From Symbiodinium natans (taxonomy: Eukaryota; Sar; Dinophyceae; Suessiales; Symbiodiniaceae): a stretch of 64,000 nt of DNA. Every line of letters starts with the position of its first letter. Position 1 is the stretch's first letter. Position numbers and translations under genes: made by a program. The notes below the pieces were generated by a model. It worked only from the letters and a program-made list of their open reading frames with translations. It ran no database searches and was not told the origin of the DNA. The stretch covers positions 147,501-211,500 of the forward strand of contig CAJNDS010002240.1 in NCBI GenBank assembly GCA_905221605.1. Direction: 5' to 3'. Shown here one piece after another: positions 19,052 through 29,327 of this stretch.

Positions 19052-19158
19052 GGGGGTTTACGAAAATAGGGGACTCCTCATAGAGTGCCCCAAATAGTCG
19101 GATCCCTATATAATCAGGACCCCAAGAAGGTACTGTACCCCTAATCACTGAAACCCCC
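19052..19158. mobile_element. Hairpin family E, copy 1
   Basis: Ends GGGGGTTTACG and CTGAAACCCCC. Shares ATCAGGACCCCAAGAAGGTA in inverse orientation with 29490-29591. Confidence 0.5.
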
Positions 19159-20236
19159 GTGTAGATAAATCTTTCCAGGGCCTGAGGGACTGATACTTGG
19201 GCCGTGGGATCTGCGAGAGTTGCGCCATGCGTAGAAGGGTTCAACAGCCGTGGTCCTCAGGAGTCATGAAGAAACAGCTAAACCCTGGAATAGTGCAGCC
19301 CTGAACAGTCAACTTGTTCACCCCAAACTGTTTAAGGTCTAGGGATAGGTTTTAGGGTCTCGGGTTAGGGTTTAGGTTTAGGGGCTACCAAAAGTTGTGG
19401 ACTGTTTCGGGTTAGGGCTTAAGGTTGTAAAGCTTGATCCGCAGTCGCTGTCACTCTACACCCCCGCCCAAGCCCTCCAACACTTGAGCACCTGAGGACA
19501 TTCTGAACCCCACACCAGGATTTAGGGGCTAGGGTTAGGGTTCGGGGTTTCAAAGGGTTCACAAGCAACAACACGTGCCGGAGTCTCCACGATAAAACCC
19601 GAGGTATAGATCTTAGGGTTTTTACGGTTCTAATAAACAACAAGACGTGCCGGAGTCTCCTACCCCAAAGCCCCAATGAACTGGAACTGCCGGTACTGCC
19701 ATTCCATATGTTTCCCTACTCCCCTAAGCCAGTAGCCAACTCGAGTTTTGGGTTTCAGGGTTGAGAGTGTCGGGTTTAGGGTTTAGCCAACAAGCCACAA
19801 GGAGATTTGGGCAATGAGCTTGGTTTGTTGATGTCCATCTTCCTTCTTCCTGCAGGGTTTGGAGGGCTTGGGGGGGTTCAGGGTGCAGGGCTGATTATCG
19901 GGACACTGTGAAATTCTTCCGCGCTTGGCCCACAGCTTTGCTGCTCTTTCACAACATCTTTGGCATTGCTCGGCACACTCTCAAGGTGTCCCAGGGTTGC
20001 TGCGACTTGCTTTGCATTGCGCGCTCGCTGGCTTCTCCATTTGAATCGCAGCCATGGTGACCTCGATGTTGGCGCTGACTTGCCTTGGGCTGTTTGCGCA
20101 GCCCCTCGCCATAGCAAGGGCTTCTTGCGAGGAAGCCTGCAATCTTAAATCTTACATGCTAAGCTCTGACCTCCCGTAGAACCCCCAATCTCCACGTGCA
20201 AAACAAGGTAGACAAGTAAATAAGCAAGAACACATA
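19159..20236. other. Spacer, no clear gene
   Basis: Near-duplicate 30-40 bp pieces at 19565-19590 and 19635-19660 share ACGTGCCGGAGTCTCC. A minus-strand frame at 19878-20117 (SVPSNAKDVVKEQQSCGPSA) may include exon sequence, but I see no firm splice sites. Confidence 0.3.
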
Positions 20237-20377
20237 ATGTTGACTTCGCATTAATAAACCCCCCCCCCCTTCATTGATCAATCTCTCCGGCCAGGGCCTC
20301 CTCAATAATGTTCGCCTAAATCCTGGTAGGACGTACTATTAGGTGTAGTATTAGGTAGTAGCACCACGCCCGTAAAA

Positions 20378-20530
20378 ACCGGATTTCCCGGGTCGGATTT
20401 TACAATTGTGGCGGGTTACAATATTGTGTTCCGGGCAGCGGGATTTTACAATTGTAGCGGGCTTTATTAATGTCAAGTCATCATTACATGTAAGAGCCTC
20501 CGGGTCAAGCCACCGACCCCGAAGGAGAAC
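20378..20530. repeat. Repeat piece with duplicated GGGATTTTACAATTGT.GCGGG
   Basis: Two copies of the motif within 70 bp, followed by TAAGAGCCTCCGGGTCAAGC (20491), which recurs at 25344 with a few changes. Probably the tail of an unrecognised dispersed element. Confidence 0.45.
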
Positions 20531-20761
20531 AGGGTGAAGGGTCCCAGGCAGTTGAGAGGGTGAAGAGTCGAAGAGGTTTAAAGGAGGTTTAGAAGCATGT
20601 CATTTGGGGTTTCAGGAAAGCCCCTGGAAAGTTTAAGGGGGTGTCAGGGAGGCAGCGAGGTTCCAGGAAGGTCCCAGGGGGTCCCAGGAAGGTGCCGGAA
20701 AAAGGCAGGTTTGACTTCCAAAACCCATCCAACACGCCGCCATGGTCGGCTGATATGTGTG

Positions 20762-20830
20762 CTACGCATATATATATATGTATACATATATATATATATA
20801 TATATATATTACCTTTATATACACTGTATA
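20762..20830. repeat. AT dinucleotide microsatellite
   Basis: (TA)n with a few C/G interruptions. Confidence 0.95.
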
Positions 20831-22150
20831 CAAGCAAAACAACAGCCTAAATGCTCAACCTTAGCCCTGCGTAAGCTCACCTGCTCCCCCCCCAAAAAGG
20901 GTTCTGACGGTTTAGGGTCCCAGGGCTCGGGGTTACCTGCAATCTAAGTGTAGTTACATGGCCCTCGAACATGGTCCCTTACCTTCTTTAAAGGGTTCTG
21001 AAGTACATACAGGCCCTTAGGTTGGATCGGGGTATATCAAAAGTTCGCAGTTAAGGGCCCATGTTAAGGGGGGAAGAACTGCCCCGAACCCTACACCGTC
21101 CCTGTACCTTGAATATGAAACCCTATGTTACCCTAAACCCTAAATACGAAACCCTATGTAACCTCCTAATTAATTCGAGCGGGGTGCCAGGTCCGCACTC
21201 GCAGCAGCAGCAGCAGCAGAGACGCAAAAGCGCTACCAGGACAGGGCGTTGAGGGTTTAGGCTTCAGGGTGTAGGGTTTGGGGTTTAGGGCTTGGGGTGT
21301 TAAGTGTTAAGATTTTGGGTTTTCATTGTTTAGGGCTTTAAGGCTTTGGGGTTCTTGGGCCTGTAGGGTTGAGTTGTAGAGTTGAGGACTTCGTTTCACA
21401 GTGGTTTGGACTTCCGTCCGCGGATGCCCTGTTGTTAGTCCCATGATGTCGGTCTAGACTTCGGGGCATTAGGGGGTTAGTGGCTTTTGGGGTGATGAGA
21501 AAGAATGCCCTAGACCCTAAACCCGAAACCCTGTACTGAAACCCAGAATGCCACCCCTGGGTTCAGAACGCAAAGGGGTTTATAAGGTTTAAGGCTTTTT
21601 TGGGTCATAGGGTAATAGGGTTTAGGGTAGAGGGCTCAGGGTTGCAGAGGGTTTAGAGGATGTATGGGGTTTGGTTTAGGGACCCTGGGCTTTAGGATGT
21701 GGAGTTCGCGGTCTAGGGCCAACCCAATGAGACGTCAAACCCAAGCTTCCTGAACCGTATAAATACCCTTTACCTTGAGGACCACATGAACCCTAAAATT
21801 GGGGTCATATACCCTATACTACGATAATCCTACTCAGGTATCTGAACCATAAACCCTTTCAGGATCCATTTGGTCCTCTAGGTAAGCCCTAAAAATCTTT
21901 GTAAACCCTACGAACCCTATAAACCGCTACAGACCCTAAGCCAGTGGGACCATAAGCCCTAAGCCCGCGATGATGTCCGGATATCAGCCCCCTGAACCCT
22001 AAACTTCCCCTGTAAACCCCTAAACCCCAAACTAAGCCTCATATCCTAAACGCTACAGACCCCATAACCCCAAAGTTAAGCTCCATAAACCCCACAAACC
22101 CCAACAAACCCCGTAAACCGCATAAACCCTGAACTCCGTATACAACCCCT
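20831..22150. other. Intron-like spacer
   Basis: Holds a CAG run at 21201-21217, degenerate telomeric words in both orientations, and no convincing frame. Confidence 0.4.
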
Positions 22151-22205
22151 AGCCCTAAACCCTAAGCCTTAAACCCCAAACCCTAAACCCTAAACCCTAA
22201 GCCCT
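22151..22205 (-). repeat. CCCTAAA array before an exon-like block
   Basis: Seven units ending 35 bp upstream of the acceptor at 22240. Confidence 0.9.
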
Positions 22206-22240
22206 ACAAAAATGGGTCGGGCTCTGGGTGGCACTTGCAG

Positions 22241-22313
22241 GATTCCAGCTGCTGTCGCTTCTCGAAGGTCTTCCACGATGCCGACTGGCAGGAGTGATTC
22301 GCGGCAACGCAGG
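22241..22313 (+). CDS. Putative exon flanked by inverted telomeric arrays
   Basis: Acceptor GGCACTTGCAG. Frame FQLLSLLEGLPRCRLAGVIR ends GCAGG|GTTTAGGG, where the donor is the first telomeric unit. Phase: 2 nt in, 2 nt out, fitting 18217 upstream and 23275 downstream. Both other + frames and a minus frame are also open, so frame choice rests on phase and composition. Confidence 0.45.
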
Positions 22314-22365
22314 GTTTAGGGTTTAGGGTTTAGGGTTTAGGGTTTAGGGTTTAGGGTTTAGGGTT
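22314..22365 (+). repeat. Telomeric array beginning at a splice donor
   Basis: Perfect TTTAGGG units, then TTCAGGG and TTGTATGGG variants to 22440. Confidence 0.95.
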
Positions 22366-22439
22366 GTATGTTGTATGGGTTTAGGGTTTAGGGTTCAGGG
22401 TTTAGGGTTGTATGGATTTAGGTGTTCAGGTTGTATGGA

Positions 22440-22510
22440 ATCCTAAACCCTAAACCCTAAACCTTAAACCCATACAACCCTGAACCCCTAAACCCTAAAC
22501 CCATAAAACC
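22440..22510 (-). repeat. CCCTAAA array, inverted to the one at 22314
   Basis: C-strand units including the same TATG-type variant in inverse, so 22314-22510 forms a palindrome. Confidence 0.85.
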
Positions 22511-22685
22511 CTGAACCCCAGTTTCGTAGGATGCCGTGACTCGCCGACTCTTCAAGCAGCGGGCGATCACGGCGGAAAGGCCCCGGCCACAGCGTTCCGA
22601 GTTGGGGGCTTATATGGTTTAAGGTTTAGGGTTTAGGGTTTAGGCTTGTATGGTTTAAGGTGAAAAGCCCTACACACCAAATGTT

Positions 22686-22785
22686 GTGAAATTCCCCCTT
22701 ATACTAACAGCCCTTATATACGTAGTACCCCCCCCCATTATAATCCCTAGTAAGGACTGCTAGTATAAGGGGGGGAACATCCCAA
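22686..22785. mobile_element. MITE-A hairpin copy 2
   Basis: TTCCCCCTTATACTAACAG / CTGCTAGTATAAGGGGGGGAA arms, ends AACATCCCAA. Confidence 0.75.
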
Positions 22786-22970
22786 CCTAGACCTCTAAGC
22801 ACACCCCTAAGCTTCAAGGTTTCAAAGTGTCGGGTTTGGGGCAAAAGGTTATGAAACCCGTAAGGATTCTTTGGGTTTTAGAGTTTAGGGTTTAGGGTTC
22901 TTAAACACTCTATGGGATTCTGAGGGAGCCTACGCAGAAGTAGATTTTGCTCGGACTTGCTTAGAAAGAA

Positions 22971-23075
22971 CCCGAAAGGTTTTTTTTATATACATATGTA
23001 CGTTTTGCTCGGACTTGCTTAGAAAAAACCCGAAAGGTTTTTTTATATACATATATGTATATATATATATACATA
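22971..23075. repeat. Tandem duplication with AT-rich tail
   Basis: TTTGCTCGGACTTGCTTAGA plus AACCCGAAAGG and a (TA)n tail occurs twice in direct repeat, about 55 bp apart. Confidence 0.8.
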
Positions 23076-23274
23076 TGCCTTAATGACAGCTATAGTTAAA
23101 AATGTAATGATTGCGTTTAAGCCCTCAACTCCAAATGCCCTCAACCCCAAGCCCCAAGCCCTAAAACCCCCCCCCCCCTTGGGCCCGTAAACCTTCAGCC
23201 CCTTAAACCCTAAACCCCTAAACTTTCCCTAAACCCTAAACCCCGAAACCCCTAAACCCGAAAGCCTAAATCAG

Positions 23275-23326
23275 GCGCTTCTTTGCCGAACCCGGCGTTG
23301 CCTTCGATGAGGCGCCAGACATTAGG
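23275..23326 (+). CDS. Putative exon ending at a telomeric-repeat donor
   Basis: Acceptor CCTAAATCAG, itself at the end of a CCCTAAA-type tract. Frame RFFAEPGVAFDEAPDIR, donor AGG|GTTTAGGG. Phase: 1 nt in (completes the Gly from 22313), 0 out. Confidence 0.5.
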
Positions 23327-23429
23327 GTTTAGGGTTTAGGGTTTCGGAGGTTTTATTTTCTGAGGCTTATGCATCTGGGTTTAGGGTTTGGGGCTTGGTT
23401 TGTACGCGCTTTAGGGTTTTAGGGTTGGG

Positions 23430-23513
23430 TTTAGGATTTAGGATTTAGGATTTAGGATTTAGGATTTAGGATTTAGGATTTAGGATTTAGGATTTAGGAT
23501 TTAGGATTTAGGA
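23430..23513 (+). repeat. Homogeneous TTTAGGA variant array
   Basis: Twelve consecutive TTTAGGA units, followed without a break by TTTAGGG units. Confidence 0.95.
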
Positions 23514-23624
23514 TTTAGGGTTTAGGGTTTAGGGTTTAGGGTTTAGGGTTTAGGGTTTAGGGTTTAGGGTTTAGGGTTTAGGGTTTAGGGTTTAGGGTTT
23601 AGGGTTTAGGGTTTAGGGTTTAGG
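23514..23624 (+). repeat. Telomeric array (TTTAGGG)n
   Basis: About 15 perfect units directly after the TTTAGGA block. Confidence 0.95.
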
Positions 23625-23869
23625 GTTAGGGGTATATGGCTCTAGAGATTTACGAAATCCCACACCTTAATTCCCTAAACCCCTGAACCCTGTTACTTAA
23701 ACCCTGAACCAGAGTTTTGCGGCGTGGCTTGAAGGGGCGCCCCAGAATCAAGGACGAAATCTCTTGCCAACCCTATTGGGGTAGCTGCGCAGCCCACCCT
23801 AAACCCTAGACCCTGAACACTAAACCCGAATCCCTAAACCCAAAACCCTAAGCCCAAAACCCTAAATCC

Positions 23870-23927
23870 TAATCCCTAAACCCTAAACCCTAAACCCTAG
23901 ACCCTAGACCCTAAACCCTAAACCCTG
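23870..23927 (-). repeat. CCCTAAA array before an exon-like block
   Basis: C-strand units ending about 10 bp before the CCCAAG acceptor at 23938. Confidence 0.9.
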
Positions 23928-23938
23928 CACCGCCCAAG

Positions 23939-24006
23939 GAGACCGGCATGACTTTTGACGGCTACTCTTTGGATCCGTCCACAGGCCGGCAGGTTGCCCT
24001 ACAAGG
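23939..24006 (+). CDS. Putative exon
   Basis: Frame ETGMTFDGYSLDPSTGRQVA. A GTTGCC donor at 23993 or GTTCAC at 24007 is possible; the second keeps phase with the block at 26691. Phase 0 in, 2 nt out. Confidence 0.45.
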
Positions 24007-24082
24007 GTTCACAAGGAGGGTTCCCCTCTAGTGATAAGTAGACTTATATGGACCCTAAATTGGGTTCCCGAAACCCTAAACC

Positions 24083-25390
24083 CTAAATTTCAGGCCTAGC
24101 GGCACGGGCCGGCCCCCGCCCCCCAAAGCACGAAACCTTGAACCTTGGCACTGTCTTCTCTTTCCCGTGTCTTTGTCCTCTCCTTCTCTCTGTCTCTCTT
24201 TCTCCTGCCTTCGCCCCCCCTCCCTCCCCCCCCCCCCCCGGCGCGCGCGCGCGCGCGCGCACCCGCATCAGGAGCATCAGTGGGGTTGGTTTGGGGGCCT
24301 TAAAAGCATTCTATGCATGCGTTTTGCCTTCGAAAAACCTTCAGAAAACGCTGTAAACACGTGTTTTTGGGCTTGGGAAGCCTTTTGGGACCCAGGAAAG
24401 GGAGCATCATGAGCATCAGCGGCCTCCCCCAGGCCATCCAAAACCCCCTTAAACACGCCGATTGTATGTGCTTGAACGCTTGCGTGCCCACGAAACCCCC
24501 AAAAGCAAGACCCCGAATGCCCTTAAGGGCATTCGGGGTCCTGCTGTTCGGGTGTTTTGTAGGCACGAAGCCGTTCGAGCGCGTAAAATGAGCGATTTTA
24601 GGGGCGTTTTTACGTGGACCCACAAAACACTCGGTATTTACGAGGTTTTCTGCTGTTGGAACACCCCCCCAAACCGAGCATCATGAGCATCAGCTGGGTC
24701 TCTGGGCCGTGGGCCCGGACCCCCCCACGAAGCCCATGAGAAGCGATGGCTCGATGATGCGCCCGGACCCCGCGCATCAGCAGCATCAGCAGACCCCCCC
24801 CCGGACGTGGGTTTCGATGATGCGCACTTTGGGGGCGGGTCAAGGGCAACAGGGGTGGGGGTCGGAGGCACGCGTGAAAAACCTCATAAAAACACGGTAT
24901 TTACGGTGATTTCAGCGTTTTTCAGCGTTTTTTATTGCCTTGGGCCCGCGGGCCAGGGCTGCTGATGCTCATGATGCTCGCCTGGTTTTGGGCTTCCGGT
25001 ACCCCCCCCAAACCTTGAAAAACGTGGTTTCGGCCTGGCGCGCGCCCCATGTGAAAAGCTAGGGCCGATGATGCGCGCCCGTGAGGGTTTAATGGGGTGC
25101 TGCGGGTGTTTTGTGGCCTCGGTTTTTCGTAAAAACCCATGGTTTTTACGAGGTTTTCGTGCTTTTCGCACCACCGCGTGTTGCGTCCCCTTGGATGCCG
25201 TTTTGGAGGCCTCCCGAAGGGCCCCGCGCGAATTTGAAGCAATTTTGGGCGGGGTCGGCGGCTCGGGCGCTCGCCCCTTAAAGCTAGCGCTTTAGTGCGA
25301 CGCGGGCTCCGCCCTGGACCACGGGCGGCGCGGGGGCCGGATTTAAGAGCCTCCGGCTCAAGCCGCCGACCCCGCTGGAGCATAGTTGAA
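24083..25390. other. GC-rich block with recurrent GCATCATGAGCATCAGC words
   Basis: 1.3 kb with almost no telomeric repeats. It contains a poly-C then (GC)n run at 24222-24260. The words CATCATGAGCATCAGC or inverse occur at about 24406, 24680, 24775 and 24960, and the pair TTTACGAGGTTTTC/GGTATTTACGG appears at 24632, 24895 and 25145. An inverted pair flanks CCCTTAAGGGCATTCGGGGT near 24515. Six or more short frames are open on both strands because of base composition; none looks real. Ends with the motif shared with 20491. Possibly one old transposon. Confidence 0.4.
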
Positions 25391-25660
25391 AGGTTTAAAC
25401 GCGCTCGTCAAGCTCAAAGGATGCCAAAAGTTGATTTGCTTGAGCCTCTGTGAAACGTTTGGGGGGGGTAGGGGGTAGCACCAGGACCCAGGGGGGGGGG
25501 GGGAATGGGGTTGAACATCACGCGGTGTGGGTGGCCTGGCCCTCCATGGAAAAGCTGCCGGGCACCCCCCCTACCCGCCCCCCGCCCCCCCCCCCCCCGT
25601 TTTGGGGGGTAAGGAGGGAAAGAGGGAGGTTTTCACCTCCTTTCCCATCCGGTCGGCGGA
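25391..25660. other. Homopolymer-rich spacer
   Basis: G runs at 25460 and 25488-25503, and C runs at 25566-25600. No gene. Confidence 0.5.
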
Positions 25661-26141
25661 CCCTAAACCCTAAACCCTAAACCCTAAACCCTAGAACCTG
25701 AACCCTAAACCCTGAACCCTAAACCCTAAACCCTAAATCCTAAACCCTAACTTAGGATATAAGTCCCTTAACTATAGTTAGTGTACGAAGCCTTGTTGTC
25801 TGTTGCGTCTGAGGTGGACCAACACGCAACGTACCATCACCCGAAGTACTCTCAACCGTCCCTGAACCCTAATCCCTAAACCCTCAAATCCCTCAACCTC
25901 CAAATCCCCATTTCCTTTAAACCCTACATCCCTAATGCCCCGAAATCCCGAACACCCCTAAATCCCTAAACCCTAAACCCTAAATCCCTAAAACCCCTAA
26001 ATCCCCAAATGCCCCTAATTCCCCCCACACCCCCTCGCACCCAAGAAGCCCTGCATCCCCAAAACCCCTACGTCCCCAAGAAGCGCCCTAAACCCTAAAC
26101 TCTAAACCCTAAACCCTAAACCCTAAACCCTAAACCCTAAT
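25661..26141 (-). repeat. C-strand telomeric arrays and diverged CCCTAAATC tract
   Basis: Good CCCTAAA units at 25661-25750 and 26068-26141, diverged CCCTAAATCC units between. Confidence 0.85.
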
Positions 26142-26495
26142 CCACACATCCTCTCACTCCCCTGAAGCCCCAAATTCCCCCCAAAAACCCCTCACGTTCA
26201 AGAAGCTGCAGTTCCTAAACCCGAAAATCCCTTAAAAGCCCCCAAATCACACACCCAACAAGCCTTTAAAATCCCTCACTCCCAAGAAACCCGAAATTCC
26301 TAAAACCCGAAAATCCCTTAAAAGCCCCCCAAATCACGCCCAAGTGCCCAAAAATAGTCTAAACGTGGAACCATGGGCCCTTAGTATGGCCCCTTACCCT
26401 TGTTTATAGGGATCCGAAGTACGGGGCCTTGTACTTGTAGCGTACATAGCAGTTATGCATCAAGGGACCCAACCCTACGCTTTAAACTTGAAAAA
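26142..26495. other. Diverged C-rich spacer
   Basis: Two copies of GAAAATCCCTTAAAAGCCCC (26223, 26308). No gene. Confidence 0.5.
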
Positions 26496-26660
26496 CCCTA
26501 AACCCCAAACCCTAAACCCTAAACCCTAAACCCTAAACCCTAAACCCTAAACCCGAAACCCGAAACCCTAAACCCTAAACCCTAAACCCTAAACCCTAAA
26601 CCCTAAACCCTAAACCCTAAACCCTAAACCCTAAACCCTAAACCCTAAACCCTAAACCCA
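26496..26660 (-). repeat. Long CCCTAAA array before an exon-like block
   Basis: About 23 units ending 30 bp before the acceptor at 26690. Confidence 0.95.
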
Positions 26661-26690
26661 AATTCAGGGCCCAGACTTGGGGAACCCCAG

Positions 26691-26759
26691 AGGCGAGCTC
26701 AACCGTGGGCCTCCGCCCGCGGGCCCCTTCGGCTTCTCTGCGGCCTCGAAGGCCCGAGA
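26691..26759 (+). CDS. Putative exon
   Basis: Acceptor GGGGAACCCCAG. Frame GELNRGPPPAGPFGFSAASK ends GA|GTCTAAATAGG. Phase: 1 nt in, 2 nt out, compatible with 24006 and 27689. Confidence 0.4.
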
Positions 26760-27596
26760 GTCTAAATAGGGTCTAGGGTTTAGGATTTAGGGTTTTGGGG
26801 TTTAGAGTTTAGGGTTTAGGGTTTAGGGTTTGGGACTTAGGGTTTAGGGTTTTCTTTTTGGCGGTTAGGGCTTTCTAGGGTTTTTGGGGCTTTTCGGGTT
26901 TCCTTCAAGGTTTTTAAGGCTTTTAGCGCTTTTAGTTTCTTCTTTTGTTGATACTTTTTAGGGTTTCGGGGTTTAGGGTCTTTAGGGTTTTGATTCAGTT
27001 GTGCTGAGGATTGAGGGGCTTGAGCATGATCTCGTCTGGTTGCTTTTTCAGAAATGGCGATTTATGTATTGTAGGAGGGTTTTGGGGTATAGGCTTTAGG
27101 CTTAGGGGAAAAAGAATGCTAATGGTTTTGAGGATTTTAGGGTTCATGAAGGGGGTTTTGGGCATTTAGGGCTTTTCGGGCTGAGGGTTTCCGATTGTGC
27201 ACCTACTAGAGGCAAAGAGGGGTCGTCACCTGCATACTGCGGTTTAGGGTTTAGGGTTTAGGGTGTAGGGTTTAGGGTTCCACCGGTGGGGGTTAGATTC
27301 GTGCTTTGGCGGAAGGAGTCTTTGTGTGCAGTGTGGTTAGCAGGTTGTCTTTGTTCGTAGTCGAGTTTTCGCTGTGGTGTTTCGGGTGTACCCTACACCC
27401 CAAACCCTAAACCCTAAACCCTAAACCCTAATCCTTAAACCGGCCCGAAACCCTACACTCTTTGCAGGACCGAGTCCCAGAAGCAGTGCACATTTTACTG
27501 CAGACCCCAAGTTCTTTACTGCAAGCCTTGCCTTGAGCCAGAAACCGATATAGCTTCAAGACAACGTGTGTGCACCCTAAACCGTAAACCCTATCC
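26760..27596. other. Intron-like spacer with degenerate G-strand units
   Basis: TTTAGGG and TTTCTAGGG variants at 26765-27000 and 27240-27280, then CCCTAAA units at 27400-27430. No frame supported. Confidence 0.4.
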
Positions 27597-27668
27597 CTAA
27601 ACTCTAAACCCTAAACCCTAAACCCTAAACCCTAAACCCTAAACCCTAAACCCTAAACCCTAAACCCT
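27597..27668 (-). repeat. CCCTAAA array before an exon-like block
   Basis: Ten units ending 20 bp before the acceptor ACCTTCAG. Confidence 0.95.
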
Positions 27669-27688
27669 AGACGACCTCAAACCTTCAG

Positions 27689-27753
27689 CCGCAAGGAAGC
27701 CCTTCACCTGAGCCTGCTTGCGCTGGCGCTGAACCCGGACCAGGTCGGAAAAG
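27689..27753 (+). CDS. Putative exon
   Basis: Frame RKEALHLSLLALALNPDQVG. Donor AAAAG|GCCCCTTAGGGTTTAGGG is a GC type running into telomeric repeat. Phase: 1 nt in, 1 nt out, fitting 28801. Confidence 0.5.
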
Positions 27754-27758
27754 GCCCC

Positions 27759-27855
27759 TTAGGGTTTAGGGCTAGGGTTTAGGGTTTAGGGTTTAGGGTT
27801 CAGGGTTCAGGGTTCAGGGTTCAGGGTTCAGGGTTCAGGGTTCAGGGTTCAGGGC
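27759..27855 (+). repeat. Telomeric array with TTCAGGG variant block
   Basis: TTTAGGG units, then nine TTCAGGG units. Confidence 0.95.
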
Positions 27856-27885
27856 TTCGGTTCTGCTCAGAGTGGTTGGGTGTTC

Positions 27886-28196
27886 TTGCCAGCCCAGTGA
27901 TACCCAATTTTCCCTTGGTTTGGTTCTGGGGTTCCCTTGTAAAGTAACCCTAAACCCTAAACCCTACACCTTTTTCCTGTTTTTTTTTTTTTTTTGGGGG
28001 GGGGGGGGGGTTCTGGGGCTCCTTTGTAAAGTAAACGGCCCAAGAAAGGGTGCCCTTTTGGGATGTTCCCCCTTATACTAACAGTCCTTAACAGGGATTA
28101 TAGTACCCCCTACTAAAATCTCCATTAAGGACTGTTAGTATAAGGGGGAACATCCCAAGTGCCCTTCTTACAATATGGATACTGGGCTACCAAGTT
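27886..28196. mobile_element. MITE-B copy 1, interrupted by telomeric repeat and by MITE-A
   Basis: Ends CCAGCCCAGTGATACCC and GGATACTGGGCTACCAAG. The segment TTCTGGGGTTCCCTTGTAAA appears twice, separated by CCCTAAA units, a T15 run and a G16 run. A complete MITE-A (28059-28158) sits in the right half. This is a nested structure showing insertion order. Confidence 0.7.
28059..28158. mobile_element. MITE-A hairpin copy 3, best preserved
   Basis: Arms GGGATGTTCCCCCTTATACT / AGTATAAGGGGGAACATCCC and CAGTCCTTAA / TTAAGGACTG give a near-perfect 100-bp palindrome. Confidence 0.85.
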
Positions 28197-28257
28197 GTTC
28201 TTGCGGCTTCAGGGTTGATTTATTAGGGTTTGGGGTCGGGCTTTAGGGTGGGTTTTT

Positions 28258-28333
28258 GGGTTTAGGGTTTAGGGTTTAGGGTTTAGATGGGTTTAGGGTC
28301 TAGGGTTTAGGGTTTAGGGTTTAGGGTTTAGGG
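28258..28333 (+). repeat. Telomeric array (TTTAGGG)n
   Basis: TTTAGGG units broken once by ATGGG. Confidence 0.95.
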
Positions 28334-28479
28334 AGTGACAGCCTTGTCTGGTTTGCTTGAGCCTCAGCTCTAACTCATTTGCGTGGTCTACGGCCAGAAG
28401 GCTGTTGTACTCGATGCCCGTGCGGCACACCATGTATGTATTGTAGCTGTGAGGGATATACGCGCTCATTTTTCAAGAT

Positions 28480-28596
28480 TGGGAGCCCGGTACCCTTTAC
28501 CCTTTTTTTGGTTCTGGGGTTCCCTTGTAAAGTAACCAGCCCCCAAAAAGGGTGGCCTCAAAAGACTATGGTTACTGGGCCACCAAGTTTTCAATC
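28480..28596. mobile_element. MITE-B copy 2, intact
   Basis: Ends GAGCCCGGTACCC and GGTTACTGGGCCACC. Centre CCTTTTTTTGG...CCAAAAAGGG forms the stem. Confidence 0.7.
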
Positions 28597-28680
28597 AAGG
28601 GATTAAGGCTCGTACCCCCAAGGTTGTACCCCTAAAGGTTCCCCCTTACCATACGAGCTCCTAATGTGGCCCTTATATTC

Positions 28681-28772
28681 GTTTAGGAAACCCTAAAACC
28701 CTAAGCCCTAAACCCTAAACTCTAAACCCTAAACCCTAAACTCTAAACCCTAAACCCTAAACCCTAAACCCA
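28681..28772 (-). repeat. CCCTAAA array before an exon-like block
   Basis: C-strand units with three CTCTAAA variants, ending 28 bp before the acceptor. Confidence 0.95.
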
Positions 28773-28800
28773 AAGCCAAGAATGTGCTGCTTGTGTTCAG

Positions 28801-28866
28801 ATCTCGCCCCGCTGGTCTACAGCGAGGAGGAGGCAATGTCCATCCTCGAGAAGAAGGCATCGCAGG
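28801..28866 (+). CDS. Putative exon flanked by inverted telomeric arrays
   Basis: Acceptor TGCTTGTGTTCAG. Frame LAPLVYSEEEAMSILEKKAS, donor CAGG|GTTTAGGG. Phase: 2 nt in (G + AT = Asp with 27753), 1 nt out. One of the clearest cases of C-strand array, exon, then G-strand array. Confidence 0.55.
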
Positions 28867-29044
28867 GTTTAGGGTTTAGGGTTTAGGGTTTAGGGGTTTA
28901 TGGGTTTAGGGGTTTTGGAGTTTATGGCTTTAGGGGTTTAGGGGTTTAGGGGTTTCGGAGTTTAGGGGTTTAAGGGTTTAGGGTTTAGGGGTTTAGAATT
29001 TAGGGGTTTGGGCGTTTAAGGGTTTAGGTTTTAGGGGTTTAGGG
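28867..29044 (+). repeat. Telomeric array degrading into TTTAGGGG units
   Basis: Perfect units at the donor, then GGTTTAGGGG/GGTTTATGG variants. Confidence 0.9.
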
Positions 29045-29146
29045 CTGGGACGTTCCCATTTTCCTAACACAGTCCCTCATAAGGATGATAATGGGGTGCT
29101 ATACTCCCTATTAAGGACTGTGAGTAAAAGGAGGAGCCATCCCAAG
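29045..29146. mobile_element. MITE-A hairpin copy 4 (diverged)
   Basis: CTGGGACGTTCCC / GAGCCATCCCAAG ends with CAGTCC.../GGACTG inner arms. Confidence 0.6.
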
Positions 29147-29188
29147 TTTAGGGTTTGGGGTTGCGCGCTTTCGGACGCTAACTATGAG

Positions 29189-29205
29189 GTCCCTGGAAGG
29201 ACAGG
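29189..29205 (+). CDS. Possible 17-nt microexon
   Basis: CTATGAG|17 nt|GTTTGG. It is proposed only because it converts the 1-nt phase of 28866 into the phase 0 start of 29328. Confidence 0.15.
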
Positions 29206-29327
29206 GTTTGGGTTTGGGGGTGTTAGGGCTGCGGGAGAGTCAGGCTAAGGGTGGCCTGTGATAGCTACACCCTAAACCCTAAAGCCCTAAAACCTAAGCC
29301 CCAAACACCAAACCCTATCCACTGCAG

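Noticed and set aside
19878-20117. ESCRT-III/CHMP-like protein on the minus strand
   Set aside because: Superficial helical composition only. No conserved motif could be aligned from memory and the splice structure is unclear.
20491-20523. Second spliced-leader relict (CCGGGTCAAGC / CCGGCTCAAGC)
   Set aside because: Only CTCAAG is shared with DinoSL. It is part of a separate repeat also found at 25344.
24922-25383. 153-codon minus frame
   Set aside because: High GC makes all frames open. Proline/arginine-rich nonsense with no domain.
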